Shown here: piece by piece, positions 9,548 through 17,814 of the stretch
Numbering within the stretch: the stretch's first letter is position 1
How the letters are laid out: the number at the start of each line of letters is the position of its first letter
Assembly (NCBI RefSeq): GCF_001999465.1
Contig: NZ_MQMF01000002.1
Location: forward strand, 372,001 to 436,000
Length of the DNA: 64,000 nt
Origin: Fictibacillus arsenicus
GTDB lineage: Bacteria; Bacillota; Bacilli; Bacillales; Fictibacillaceae
Reading direction: 5' to 3'
Notes under the pieces: model-generated
What the model was told of the DNA's origin: nothing
The model's input: only the letters and a program-made list of their open reading frames with translations
The model's database searches: none
Position numbers and translations under genes: made by a program

Positions 9548-9585
9548 GAAATCAGTCCTTTTTCTTACCTATATCTAAAATGCAT

Positions 9586-9619
9586 GGTTTCTAATAATAA
9601 ATCTATTATCAAGGAAACC
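9586..9619. promoter_or_regulatory. Inverted repeat upstream of iadA
   Basis: GGTTTC ... GAAACC with a nested TAATA/TATTA, about 40 bp before the iadA start. It could be an operator or leader hairpin; no family is assigned. Confidence 0.35.
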
Positions 9620-9727
9620 GTTCATAAAGGGAAATGGAAAATTTACTTCTGCTGCGAATTTTTGTGGACTCAATGTATATGTTGCTCGTAAAAACCGTAT
9701 GGCGGGCATAAATCTCGCTGGATGAGC

Positions 9728-9764
9728 AAAAGCTGACTCACAACGAGTCAGCTTTCGTTTTTTT
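9728..9764. terminator. Terminator at the end of the hpa operon
   Basis: Stem AAAGCTGACTC/GAGTCAGCTTT; T runs of 4 on the minus strand and 7 on the plus strand. Confidence 0.75.
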
Positions 9765-9770
9765 AATAGA

Positions 9771-10754
9771 TCAAGTTACAAAGTCTGGCTTGCGCTGTGC
9801 CAAAGTCGGGCTTTTTTGCTTTACAGGTTCACCCGTTTCCATATCTAAAAATGAAGTCGCCTCGTTAAACCAGCTGTCGGGCGCTTTATGTCCCCAAAAC
9901 GTCTGTCTGCGGGGATCATTAATATCCCACTTGACTGGTTTAAAGTCCGGATCACTCGTTAAGTAATCTCCATTGTAAAGTTCGATCCGGTTTCCATCCG
10001 GGTCACGAATGTATAGGAAAAAGGCATTCGATAATCCGTGGCGGCCAGGACCGCGTTCGATATTATCTGCATAGCCCATACTCGCCATTACATCACAGCA
10101 GTGGATGAGACTCATCGGATCTGAAAGCCAGAAACCTACATGGTGCAAACGTGGACCTTCACCGTTCATGAACGCTACATCGTGAACGGTTGGTTTTCTA
10201 TGGAGCCAGGCAGCCCACGTCTTATCATCTTCTGTTGCAGTATACTCTGAAACTCTGAATCCGAGTTCATCTGTATAGAATGCTACAGCTGCTTCCACAT
10301 CAGGTACCATACAGTTAATATGATCGATACGCTGGACTCTTGCCCCGCGGTACAAATCATACTTTTGAATACAGCGCTCAGCCCCTTCCATCTCCACAAA
10401 AAACTCTACCGGAATGCCTGATGGGTCTTCCACACATAGCGTTTTGCCGATTCCAACTGACTTATCGGCTTCTTTCCAAAGGACCTTAGCTCCTTTTCCT
10501 TTAAAAAAAGATTCTAAAGCATCGAGATGTGCCTCTTCCCAAACCTTATAACTCACGACATGCACACCAGGCTTGTCAGCTTTTTTCAAAAGAAGGCTAT
10601 GATGACAATGTTCTTCTAATCCCCTTAAAGCCATCCATTCTGAGGTGGATGCCGTTTCAATGAAACCTAGAGCATTTACATAAAAATCACGAGAAGAGTT
10701 AAGATCAGTTACATTCATGACCACTCGCGCGATTCGTATAATGTTAAAATCCAA
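9771..10754 (-). CDS. hpaD: 3,4-dihydroxyphenylacetate 2,3-dioxygenase (extradiol ring cleavage)
   Basis: 327 residues from TTG at 10754, which sits 6 nt after AAGGAGGTG; a longer reading from GTG at 10775 would put the ribosome site inside the gene. Two VOC modules: the N-terminal one (about 5-125) is structural, the C-terminal one (about 140-265) holds the iron site H145, H204/H205 and E258 (RIDHINCM, LHHVGFW, RIELYNGDY). Converts homoprotocatechuate to 5-carboxymethyl-2-hydroxymuconate semialdehyde. Last gene of the hpa operon; the upstream hpaB stop overlaps its ribosome site. Confidence 0.93.
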   Translation of the reverse strand: MDFNIIRIARVVMNVTDLNSSRDFYVNALGFIETASTSEWMALRGLEEHCHHSLLLKKADKPGVHVVSYKVWEEAHLDALESFFKGKGAKVLWKEADKSVGIGKTLCVEDPSGIPVEFFVEMEGAERCIQKYDLYRGARVQRIDHINCMVPDVEAAVAFYTDELGFRVSEYTATEDDKTWAAWLHRKPTVHDVAFMNGEGPRLHHVGFWLSDPMSLIHCCDVMASMGYADNIERGPGRHGLSNAFFLYIRDPDGNRIELYNGDYLTSDPDFKPVKWDINDPRRQTFWGHKAPDSWFNEATSFLDMETGEPVKQKSPTLAQRKPDFVT

Positions 10755-10767
10755 CGTCTGCACCTCC

Positions 10768-12243
10768 TTATACACTTGTATAATTATGATTTGAGGATTT
10801 CACACGGTTCAAAAAGTCCTTTACCATTGCTTTATAAGGCTCTTTGTTGAACTGGTCATAATAAATATTCGACATACGCGCCGGGTCGCCAAAGAAATAA
10901 TATTCATAAAGAGCTTGGCGTCCGCCGAACGTGCTAATCGAAATATCCCAAGCCAATCGGAATAATTGTGTACGCTCATAACCATCAATATTCGCACCTT
11001 GTGTATAGCGATGAACGAGTTCGCCGATATCATCAGCATCGAAATCTGCTTTAGTAGGGATTCCCATTAAGCCAGAAGCACCAAGAATTTTCACGATCTC
11101 CACAATGCGCTGATACATCTTCGGGTACCAGTTACGCGCTGCGTTTAATGGAGCGAAGTCAGGTGTCATATTGCCGTACTTGTCAATCGACGCATTGTGT
11201 TCTGCACGGTATAGATGAGAACGCATCGTCTCTAAGATCAGCATCACTTCAGACGCTTTTTCCTTAACATGCGGGAACACATCGATCCCGATGGATTCCA
11301 TCATATTCAAGATAACACCAAGAACAAATTCTGTTTTTACAGTATTCTTCGCAATAACCTGATGTGCCATATGAACAATCGCGTTCGTCTCCACATAAGT
11401 GCGGTTGCAAATGTCAGAATTGCCGCTGACAAATACTCGCTCCCAAGGAACTAGTACGTTATCAAAAACAACGATAGCATCACTCTCTTCAAAACGTGAA
11501 CTAAGCGGGTGATCCCACTGGCTCCTGCCTTGGTCGAAGGACTCTCGGCATAAGAACTTAAGACCTTCCGTATTGTTCGGAATCGCAAATGCCATTGCGT
11601 AAGGATCATCCTCAGAGGATGCCTTATTTAACGTCGATGGAAACACAACGATTTCATCGGTAACTCCGCCAAGTGTTGCAAGAAGTCTCGCTCCTTTTAC
11701 AACGATTCCATCTTTGTTCTTTTCAACGATACGCGCTGATAGATAAGGGTCTTTTTGTTCGGACTGCTTTTTCGAACGGTTTGTTTGCGGGTGAATGAGC
11801 GTATGCGTTAAGCTGATGTCATTCTCCCTGCAATATTCATAATACTTTTTGGCGTTTTCAGCAAACATCGGATCATCTTGAGCAAAAAAGCTTCCAGATG
11901 TACCGAACGCCATCACACTTGTATTCAGGTAATCGGGCGTGCGTCCCATCATTCCGCCTGTATATCCTGCCCATTCTGAAATCATCTCGCGGCGGCGGAT
12001 CAGGTCCTCTACCGTTTTTGGCGCGATGAAGGATAGTCCTACCTGATCACCTGTTTTCTCTGAGGTATATAACATCTTGTCTGCTTTTTCATGCTGGAGG
12101 TCATACAGGTTGGCAATGGATCTCACAATGTTTCTAAACGCAGGATGAGAAGGTACGTCATCCACTTTTTTACCATGAATCCAAACGTTATTTTTTGCCT
12201 TGGTAATTCCTTGGATATATTGTTCCCCCGTGCGTGCAGGCAA
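10768..12243 (-). CDS. hpaB: 4-hydroxyphenylacetate 3-monooxygenase, oxygenase component
   Basis: 491 residues, HpaB family (acyl-CoA dehydrogenase-like fold): MPARTGEQYIQGI start, EWAGYTGGMMGRTPDYLN, FDNVLVPWERVFV. Uses FADH2 to ortho-hydroxylate 4-hydroxyphenylacetate, the first pathway step. Start TTG at 12243 after AAGGAGGGA. It needs a flavin reductase partner (HpaC), which is not in this operon or elsewhere in the window. Confidence 0.94.
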   Translation of the reverse strand: MPARTGEQYIQGITKAKNNVWIHGKKVDDVPSHPAFRNIVRSIANLYDLQHEKADKMLYTSEKTGDQVGLSFIAPKTVEDLIRRREMISEWAGYTGGMMGRTPDYLNTSVMAFGTSGSFFAQDDPMFAENAKKYYEYCRENDISLTHTLIHPQTNRSKKQSEQKDPYLSARIVEKNKDGIVVKGARLLATLGGVTDEIVVFPSTLNKASSEDDPYAMAFAIPNNTEGLKFLCRESFDQGRSQWDHPLSSRFEESDAIVVFDNVLVPWERVFVSGNSDICNRTYVETNAIVHMAHQVIAKNTVKTEFVLGVILNMMESIGIDVFPHVKEKASEVMLILETMRSHLYRAEHNASIDKYGNMTPDFAPLNAARNWYPKMYQRIVEIVKILGASGLMGIPTKADFDADDIGELVHRYTQGANIDGYERTQLFRLAWDISISTFGGRQALYEYYFFGDPARMSNIYYDQFNKEPYKAMVKDFLNRVKSSNHNYTSV

Positions 12244-12255
12244 AGAAATCCCTCC

Positions 12256-13770
12256 TTAGTGTTTTGCTTCGGTCTGAAGCGATTGTTTTTTCTTTCCGAA
12301 CTGCTGAATGTGATGATCAGCCAGTGCAACATGCACGACTTTCATTTCCGTGTAGAACTCAAACGCATAGTGTCCGCCTTCACGGCCGATTCCGGAATTT
12401 TTGGATCCACCGAAAGGAATGCGAAGATCACGTACGTTTTGTGAATTCACCCACAGCATCCCCGCTTCTATAGCGTTGGCCACACGAAGTCCTTTTTTCA
12501 TATCGTTTGTCCAGACATAGCCGGCAAGACCGTACTTGATGTCATTTGCATATTCGATTACTTCTGCTTCATCTTTAAAGGTCATGACGGATAGTACCGG
12601 ACCAAAGATTTCTTCTTGCGCAACGGTCATATCATTCTTCACATTCAGTAGAAGAGTAGGGGCTACGAAGTTTCCTTTTTTATGAGATTCAGAGAGCTGC
12701 TGGCTGTAAACTTCAGCACCTTCATCTTCTGCGATTTTCAAATAGCGTTTCACATTTTCATAGTGATCATTATGAATAAGCGGTCCCACTTCTGTATCTG
12801 GATCAGATGGGTCACCTACGATTATGTTGTTTACTCTCTCTTTCAGCTTTGCAACGAATTCGTCTTTAATAGATTCCTGTACAAACAAGCGGGAGTTAGC
12901 GGTACATCTTTCACCGTTGAAAGAGAAAATTCCCCATACGCAAGCATCCAACGCGCGTTCCATGTCACAGTCATCAAATACGATAATAGGAGATTTGCCG
13001 CCAAGTTCCATCGAGAAGCGTTTTAATGAATCCGCTCCGTTCTTCATAATTTCTGATCCTGTTTTCGTCTCTCCTGTAAAAGAGATGAGCTGCACATCAG
13101 GATGGGCTACAAGTGAAGCTCCCGCTTTTTCACCAAAACCGTGAACAACGTTGAAGACACCATGCGGCAATCCTGCTTCATCAACCAGTTCTGCTAGTTT
13201 GTTAGCTGTCAGCGGCGACCACTCGGCAGGTTTTAAAATAACCGTGTTCCCCGTTGCTAGAGCTGGAGCGATCTTCCACGTTTCAAGCATGAATGGAGCA
13301 TTCCATGGTGTGATAAGCCCTGCGACTCCAACAGGCTTTTGGATGGTGTAGTTCATGAACTCGTCGTCCACATGATACGCTTCACCTGACATGCGATTTT
13401 TTACCATCTCAGCATAAAATCTGAAGTTATCTGCTGCACGGCCGACCATCTTTCTTGTTTGTGCAATCGGCAGACCTGTATCATAGGATTCCAGCAAGGC
13501 GATCTCTTCAACATCGCGATCGATTAATTCAGCAATCTTATAGATGTACTGAAGGCGCTTTTCTTGCTTCATCTTGCCCCATGGCCCTTGCTTGAAAGCT
13601 TCTTTTGCGGCTTTGGCAGCTAGATTAACATCTTCCTTTGTTCCTTCACTGACTGTATTGATCTTTTCATTCGTAAAAGGGTTCAAGTTTACAAAGAATT
13701 CACCGGTGTGGCCTGAAACGAATTGTCCGTTTATATAATGACGGATCGTCTCGTTAACTTCTGGCTTCAT
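12256..13770 (-). CDS. hpaE: 5-carboxymethyl-2-hydroxymuconate semialdehyde dehydrogenase
   Basis: 504 residues from ATG at 13770, 7 nt after AGGAGGG; an upstream in-frame reading to 13851 lacks a ribosome site and runs inside hpaG. NAD-dependent aldehyde dehydrogenase: FTGETKTGS nucleotide loop, MELGGKSP with the catalytic Glu, FNGERCTANSR with the nucleophile Cys, EEIFGPVLSV. Oxidises the ring-cleavage semialdehyde to the diacid. Overlaps the 3' end of hpaG by 17 bp, so coupled translation is likely. Confidence 0.92.
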   Translation of the reverse strand: MKPEVNETIRHYINGQFVSGHTGEFFVNLNPFTNEKINTVSEGTKEDVNLAAKAAKEAFKQGPWGKMKQEKRLQYIYKIAELIDRDVEEIALLESYDTGLPIAQTRKMVGRAADNFRFYAEMVKNRMSGEAYHVDDEFMNYTIQKPVGVAGLITPWNAPFMLETWKIAPALATGNTVILKPAEWSPLTANKLAELVDEAGLPHGVFNVVHGFGEKAGASLVAHPDVQLISFTGETKTGSEIMKNGADSLKRFSMELGGKSPIIVFDDCDMERALDACVWGIFSFNGERCTANSRLFVQESIKDEFVAKLKERVNNIIVGDPSDPDTEVGPLIHNDHYENVKRYLKIAEDEGAEVYSQQLSESHKKGNFVAPTLLLNVKNDMTVAQEEIFGPVLSVMTFKDEAEVIEYANDIKYGLAGYVWTNDMKKGLRVANAIEAGMLWVNSQNVRDLRIPFGGSKNSGIGREGGHYAFEFYTEMKVVHVALADHHIQQFGKKKQSLQTEAKH

Positions 13771-14545
13771 TGTCCTTCCCTCCTGTTGGCACCTTTTCTG
13801 AACGTCCATCAACAATCGTGTTTTCCAATGCTCCAAGATAGTCGATTTCAAGCCTTACAACATCTCCTGGATGCACATGTGAAATTCCTTTTGGAGTCCC
13901 AGTCCAAATCACATCGTTCGGCTCAAGTGTCATGAATGAAGACACGAACTCAATGATTTCTGGAATGGAATACATCAAATCTTTCGTGTTGCCTTGCTGT
14001 CTCAGTTCACCGTTCACATATGTGCGGAGCTCGAGGTTTGTTACATCAGGAATATCCGCTGCATCCACATAAAATGGACCCATCGGACCGAACGTATCGT
14101 GCCCCTTTGCACGTACCGGCGGACGGTACCAGTTGTTAACAAAGTCACGTACCGTTACATCATTCGCAATCGTGTAACCGCTTACAAATTCCATCGCATT
14201 TTCTGCTTTAATATTTCTTCCTTCTTTACCGATCACAACGGCAAGCTCATTTTCATAATGCATGTAAGTTGCACCGTCTGGATAGAACACTTGCCCTTTA
14301 TGTCCGACTAGAGATGAATTTGGTTTGATAAACAGAACGGGTTCAGCAGGCTTCTCTAAACCCAGTTCATCTGCGTGGTCCGCATAGTTCAGAGCGAGAC
14401 CGATCATCTTATTTGGGTGAAAAGGAGGAAGCCATGTATCAATGTCCTTTATATTTGCCGTTTTTCCTGATGAAAACGTAATTACATCATCGGTCACTGT
14501 TCCTTTTTGTTCTCTTCCCTCATATATCACTCGTGCATGTTTCAT
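13754..14545 (-). CDS. hpaG: Fumarylacetoacetase-fold isomerase/decarboxylase
   Basis: 263 residues: single FAH module with MIGLALNYADHADELG, the metal-binding HYENELAVVIG and the VWTGTPKGISHVHPGD end. E. coli HpaG is a tandem duplication doing both OPET decarboxylation and HHDD isomerisation; here there is one module, so either it does both or a second copy lies elsewhere. Starts directly after the aldolase stop, with no gap. Confidence 0.85.
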   Translation of the reverse strand: MKHARVIYEGREQKGTVTDDVITFSSGKTANIKDIDTWLPPFHPNKMIGLALNYADHADELGLEKPAEPVLFIKPNSSLVGHKGQVFYPDGATYMHYENELAVVIGKEGRNIKAENAMEFVSGYTIANDVTVRDFVNNWYRPPVRAKGHDTFGPMGPFYVDAADIPDVTNLELRTYVNGELRQQGNTKDLMYSIPEIIEFVSSFMTLEPNDVIWTGTPKGISHVHPGDVVRLEIDYLGALENTIVDGRSEKVPTGGKDNEARS

Positions 14546-15469
14546 TTACGCTTCACTCCCTATTTTTTCTACTAATCCATAGTCAGCAAGTACAGATCTA
14601 ATTTCCTTCTGCAAGGATTCTGCCGGCAAGTCCATCGGCATTCTTAAAGTTGGATTGATTTTACCCATCATTCCAAGTGCAGCTTTTAAAGGTGCCGGGT
14701 TCGTGTCTTTAAAGAGAACATCGTTCAATGGCATAAGATCGTAATGAAGCTTCATTGCTTCTTCCACGTTGCCTGCTTCCCATGCGTTATATACTTCAGC
14801 TACTTTTGACGGAAGCACGTTTGCTGTAGCAGATATGTATCCCGCTCCGCCAATTGCAAGCATTGGATAACAAAGCAGTTCGATCCCTGAATACAGCAAA
14901 AAGTCACGTCCGCAGTGTAATAGCACACGATTAATGTGTTCAAAGTCTTTATTTGATTCTTTTACTCCGATAATGTTCGGGCAATCTTCGTTGAGCCGGG
15001 CAAGTGTCTTCACTTCAAGATTAACGGCTGTTCTCCCAGGAATGTTATAGATGATTAGCGGAATATCCACACTATCTGCAATGGTCTTAAAATGTTTGTA
15101 AAGAGCATGTTGTGAAGGTTTATTGTAGTATGGGACGATAACCATCGCAGCATCTGCTCCCATTTCTTGTGCGAGTTTTGTAAGGTGAAGTGATTCTTGG
15201 TGGTTGGTTGAGCCTGTTCCGGGAACAATCGGTACTCGTTTGTTCACCGCCTTAATAGCTGTTTCCATCACTTGTTCGCGTTCTTTCAATGTAAGTGAGG
15301 AAGGCTCTCCTGTTGTTCCGGTTACAGAAATACCGTGACTCCCTGACTGAATATGCCAGTCTATCAAACTTTTAAGTGTATCGAGGTCTAGTGCCTCATC
15401 ATCGTGAAACGGGGTAATGATCGGCGCGATAGATCCGCGAAGTGTTTTTTTAACTTCTTCAATATTCAT
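14546..15469 (-). CDS. DapA-family aldolase of the hpa pathway
   Basis: 307 residues of the dihydrodipicolinate synthase/NAL fold: GTTGEPSSLT, YYNKPSQHALY, YNIPGRTAVNL and the Schiff-base Lys in IIGVKESNKD. In Gram-positive HPA clusters a DapA-like protein replaces the class II HpaI and is catalogued as the 2,4-dihydroxyhept-2-ene-1,7-dioate aldolase (the HpaI-NOT-DapA group). It would release pyruvate and succinic semialdehyde. Position between gntR and hpaG supports this over lysine synthesis. ATG 7 nt after AAGGAGG. Confidence 0.82.
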   Translation of the reverse strand: MNIEEVKKTLRGSIAPIITPFHDDEALDLDTLKSLIDWHIQSGSHGISVTGTTGEPSSLTLKEREQVMETAIKAVNKRVPIVPGTGSTNHQESLHLTKLAQEMGADAAMVIVPYYNKPSQHALYKHFKTIADSVDIPLIIYNIPGRTAVNLEVKTLARLNEDCPNIIGVKESNKDFEHINRVLLHCGRDFLLYSGIELLCYPMLAIGGAGYISATANVLPSKVAEVYNAWEAGNVEEAMKLHYDLMPLNDVLFKDTNPAPLKAALGMMGKINPTLRMPMDLPAESLQKEIRSVLADYGLVEKIGSEA

Positions 15470-15480
15470 TTTTTTCCTCC

Positions 15481-16158
15481 TTAATAATTGATCTGTTTTG
15501 GCTGACTGGATTTGTCCTCAAGAAAAGCTTTCAGCGTGTTCAACTTGTGATTACGGGTAAAAGACTCAATTTTCTCAGGATCTTCTCTTTTTTCAATCAT
15601 TTCAATAAGCAGGTAATGTTCAGCAATGGATCGTTTCATTCTGGAAGGTTTCATTGTCATACCGCTCTTTCGGACTGTACCAAGTCTCTCCCAAGTTGAA
15701 TGAATTTGTTCCTTTAAGAATCGGTTTGAGCAATATTTGTAGGTCAGTTTGTGGAACTCTTTGTTGTAGTTGGAGAAAAGAGAAAAATCAAATGAATCAA
15801 GTGCTTCTTCCATTAACTTGGTGTACGCTCTTAGTTCGTCGAGTTTTTCATGAGGAAAGGATCTAGATGATTCTGCGGTTGCAAAACCTTCTAGTACGGC
15901 TAGTACAGACAACGTCTCTAAATATGCTTCTTCATCAAATGGGGTAACAATCGCTCCTGAATAAGGCTTGAAAGATATTAGGGAATCAGCTTCGAGCAGC
16001 CGAATCGCCTCACGAACAGGAATGGCACTCGTGTGAAGCTCCCTTGCCAACTGATCAATAACAAGCTTGTGACCTGGCGGATATCTTCCATCTAGGATGC
16101 GGGAACGGATGACTTGATAAGCATATTGCTGTTTATTGGGTTTGTGTAGAGTATTCAT
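15481..16158 (-). CDS. GntR-family (FadR/FCD type) regulator of the hpa operon
   Basis: 225 residues: winged HTH at about 10-75 (QVIRSRILDGRYPPGHKL, IPVREAIRLLEADSLI) and an all-helical FCD ligand domain (about 85-215). First gene of the operon and followed 11 bp later by the aldolase, so it likely senses a pathway intermediate and controls its own operon. A perfect 16-bp palindrome lies 18 bp before its start. The ribosome site (AGGATT) is weak. Confidence 0.88.
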   Translation of the reverse strand: MNTLHKPNKQQYAYQVIRSRILDGRYPPGHKLVIDQLARELHTSAIPVREAIRLLEADSLISFKPYSGAIVTPFDEEAYLETLSVLAVLEGFATAESSRSFPHEKLDELRAYTKLMEEALDSFDFSLFSNYNKEFHKLTYKYCSNRFLKEQIHSTWERLGTVRKSGMTMKPSRMKRSIAEHYLLIEMIEKREDPEKIESFTRNHKLNTLKAFLEDKSSQPKQINY

Positions 16159-16175
16159 AATCCTATGTTAATCTC

Positions 16176-16228
16176 AAATCATATATGATTTCAAGTATAT
16201 TTTCAGAAAAATCATATATTATTGTCAA
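16176..16228. promoter_or_regulatory. Candidate GntR operator pair and -35 element of the hpa operon
   Basis: 16176-16191 is the perfect palindrome AAATCATATATGATTT. 16209-16224 is a second copy with two mismatches. Their centres are 33 bp apart, about three helical turns. A TTGACA on the minus strand (16223-16228) borders the distal copy. Repression through paired dimers is the natural reading. Confidence 0.7.
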
Positions 16229-16370
16229 TTTAGTAATAAAGTAATGTTTTCAGGATATAATAAAATTTTCACTAGTCTAAAGGTCATGTTAAATGATTTA
16301 AAAGTTTACACATATAGTAAGAATAAGCTATTCTATTCATATAGATTGTGTATAAAGGGGTAAACAACCC

Positions 16371-16661
16371 ATGAATGTGAAAAATGCAATGGAAATACTA
16401 GTAGATGAAGCATTACGTAATTATTGGGGACAACTTCAGCTTCCTTGCAAATGTGAGATTTGTAAAGCAGACGTTTTTGCCATTACACTCAACAACTTGC
16501 CTCCCCGGTATATATCAAACGAAGATGGCTATGCTTACGTTAAAGCACAAAACTTTGATGACCAATCACGGGTAAATATTCTTAACCAGATCGTTAAGGC
16601 AACAGGCATCGTAGCAACGCGTCCTTCACATGATTTAAAACCATCCTTCTCAGAAGAGTAG
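16371..16661 (+). CDS. ComFB-family protein
   Basis: 96 residues matching the late-competence ComFB family: CKCEICKADVFAITLNNLPPRYI carries the conserved Cys cluster and the A-LN-LPP-Y motif. ComFB lies between comFA and comFC in B. subtilis; here it stands alone with its own terminator. Cyanobacterial ComFB-domain proteins bind cyclic dinucleotides (recalled from literature), so a c-di-GMP effector role is possible; a c-di-GMP phosphodiesterase gene lies at 51.7 kb. Start follows a weak AAGGGG site. Confidence 0.85.
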   Translation: MNVKNAMEILVDEALRNYWGQLQLPCKCEICKADVFAITLNNLPPRYISNEDGYAYVKAQNFDDQSRVNILNQIVKATGIVATRPSHDLKPSFSEE

Positions 16662-16676
16662 AAGATGGTTTTTTCT
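16636..16676 (+). terminator. Terminator of the ComFB gene
   Basis: Stem AAACCATC/GATGGTTT with TTCT/AGAA inner pairs and a T run. Confidence 0.85.
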
Positions 16677-16720
16677 TTGGTCTAATTAAGCTATTTAAGC
16701 AAACTTGCTGGTCTTGAAAG

Positions 16721-16850
16721 GGTTGATTTCCGTTCCAGGATGCTCGCTTTCCGCGGGGTGTGCGGTGAGCCTCCTAGCGCTCTGCGCTGTTAGGAGTCTC
16801 ACCTGTCCCACTCATCCCGCAGGAGTCTCACACCTTGCACTCCTATCAAC
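16721..16850 (+). repeat. Dispersed hairpin repeat, copy 1
   Basis: 130 bp with GTTGAT/ATCAAC ends. Inner arms GGTGAGCCTCCT and AGGAGTCTCACC pair. With its flanks it fills most of the 426 bp between the ComFB gene and the cold shock gene. Confidence 0.85.
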
Positions 16851-16961
16851 TTCTCAAAGGAGAAAACCGAACAAAATTCCTCTCAAATAACAATCTTTAT
16901 TTGAGAAGAACTTTTAAGAAAATACACGTGTCTCTTTATTCCTATTTTTCAGAATAGTTCC

Positions 16962-16990
16962 TTGCGAGACAAACCACTTTGTGATATATT
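16962..16990 (+). promoter_or_regulatory. Promoter of the cold shock gene
   Basis: TTGCGA (16962-16967), 17-bp spacer, TATATT (16985-16990). It predicts a leader of about 90 nt before the ATG, as expected for a cold-shock mRNA whose leader folds with temperature. Confidence 0.7.
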
Positions 16991-17087
16991 TGTGACAACC
17001 ATTGGACTGGATTACATCTTAAAAAAGAGTTTGAAAGTTGTTTGGTAATTACGGCACAAATGTGCAAACGTTCTAGGAGGCATTCAC

Positions 17088-17288
17088 ATGCAAACAGGTA
17101 AAGTAAAATGGTTTAACGCAGAAAAAGGTTTTGGTTTCATCGAAGTTGAAGGTGGAGACGACGTATTCGTACACTTTTCAGCTATCCAATCTGAAGGATT
17201 CAAATCACTTGATGAAGGTCAAGAAGTAGAATTCGAAATCGTTGACGGAGCTCGCGGACCACAAGCAGCTAACGTAACTAAAAAATAA
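17088..17288 (+). CDS. Cold shock protein, CspA/CspB family
   Basis: 66 residues, complete OB-fold: [20 protein letters not shown] (RNP1 KGFGFI) and DVFVHFSAI (RNP2 VFVHF). Binds single-stranded RNA/DNA and melts mRNA structure. Ribosome site TAGGAGG. Monocistronic with a leader of about 90 nt. Confidence 0.97.
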   Translation: MQTGKVKWFNAEKGFGFIEVEGGDDVFVHFSAIQSEGFKSLDEGQEVEFEIVDGARGPQAANVTKK

Positions 17289-17304
17289 GTATAACTTATA
17301 TATG

Positions 17305-17332
17305 AAACCGGCATATTGTTGCCGGTTTTTTT
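17305..17332 (+). terminator. Terminator of the cold shock gene
   Basis: Stem AAACCGGCA/TGCCGGTTT followed by T7. Confidence 0.9.
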
Positions 17333-17370
17333 CTTTGGCTGTTTGCATTAACTATGGTGCTGTTGGAAGT

Positions 17371-17501
17371 GGTTGATTTCCGCTCCAGAATGCTCGCTTT
17401 CCGCGGGGCGTGCGGTGAGCCTCCTCTGCGCTATGCGCCGTTAGGAGTCTCACCTGTCCCGCTGATCCCGCAGGAGTCTCGCATCTTGCGCTCCAATCAA
17501 C
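17371..17501 (+). repeat. Dispersed hairpin repeat, copy 2
   Basis: 131 bp, nearly identical in layout to copy 1, only about 520 bp away and in the same orientation. It fills most of the gap between the cold shock gene and the convergent 47-codon gene. Confidence 0.88.
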
Positions 17502-17563
17502 TTATCAATGAAGAGAAGTGACAAAAACTAAAAGCAATAAACTTCTATAAAAGAACCTTAAAT

Positions 17564-17598
17564 AAAAAGTAGAGGCTCCTCGGATGAGGACCTCTACT
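17564..17598 (-). terminator. Terminator overlapping the 47-codon gene stop
   Basis: Stem AGTAGAGG/CCTCTACT plus CCTC/GAGG, with a T run on the minus strand. Confidence 0.85.
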
Positions 17599-17737
17599 CT
17601 TTAAACCCAATCTTTGATTTATAGTTTTCGATCTTCCCCAGTATATCTACCTTATCTTCCTGTGAAAATATACCGAGCTTATGCAGAATCAGTGTATATT
17701 GCTGCAGTTTAAATAAAGAACTTTCTTTGTACCACAT
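17594..17737 (-). CDS. 47-residue protein encoded after the MEDS gene, unknown function
   Basis: ATG at 17737, 5 nt after AGGTGA; 47 codons ending in TAG inside a strong terminator. It starts MWYKESSLFKLQQY and ends KSKIGFKE; charged and mostly helical by eye, no membrane span. It lies 77 bp downstream of the MEDS-domain gene with no terminator between, so the two are probably co-transcribed. I do not recognise a family. Confidence 0.7.
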   Translation of the reverse strand: MWYKESSLFKLQQYTLILHKLGIFSQEDKVDILGKIENYKSKIGFKE

Positions 17738-17814
17738 GGCATTCACCTATCTTTCCTTAAGGAAACTTTTTTATCCTTTGCAAATATTATATGCCATATG
17801 CTACTTTAATGATT

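Noticed and set aside
16705-16890. ORFs inside the hairpin repeats (also at 26053, 49139, 49260, 60536, 60707)
   Set aside because: They read the same repeat in different frames, with no consistent start signal.
16721-17501. CRISPR array
   Set aside because: The repeated units are about 130 bp, scattered and self-pairing, with no spacer regularity and no cas genes.
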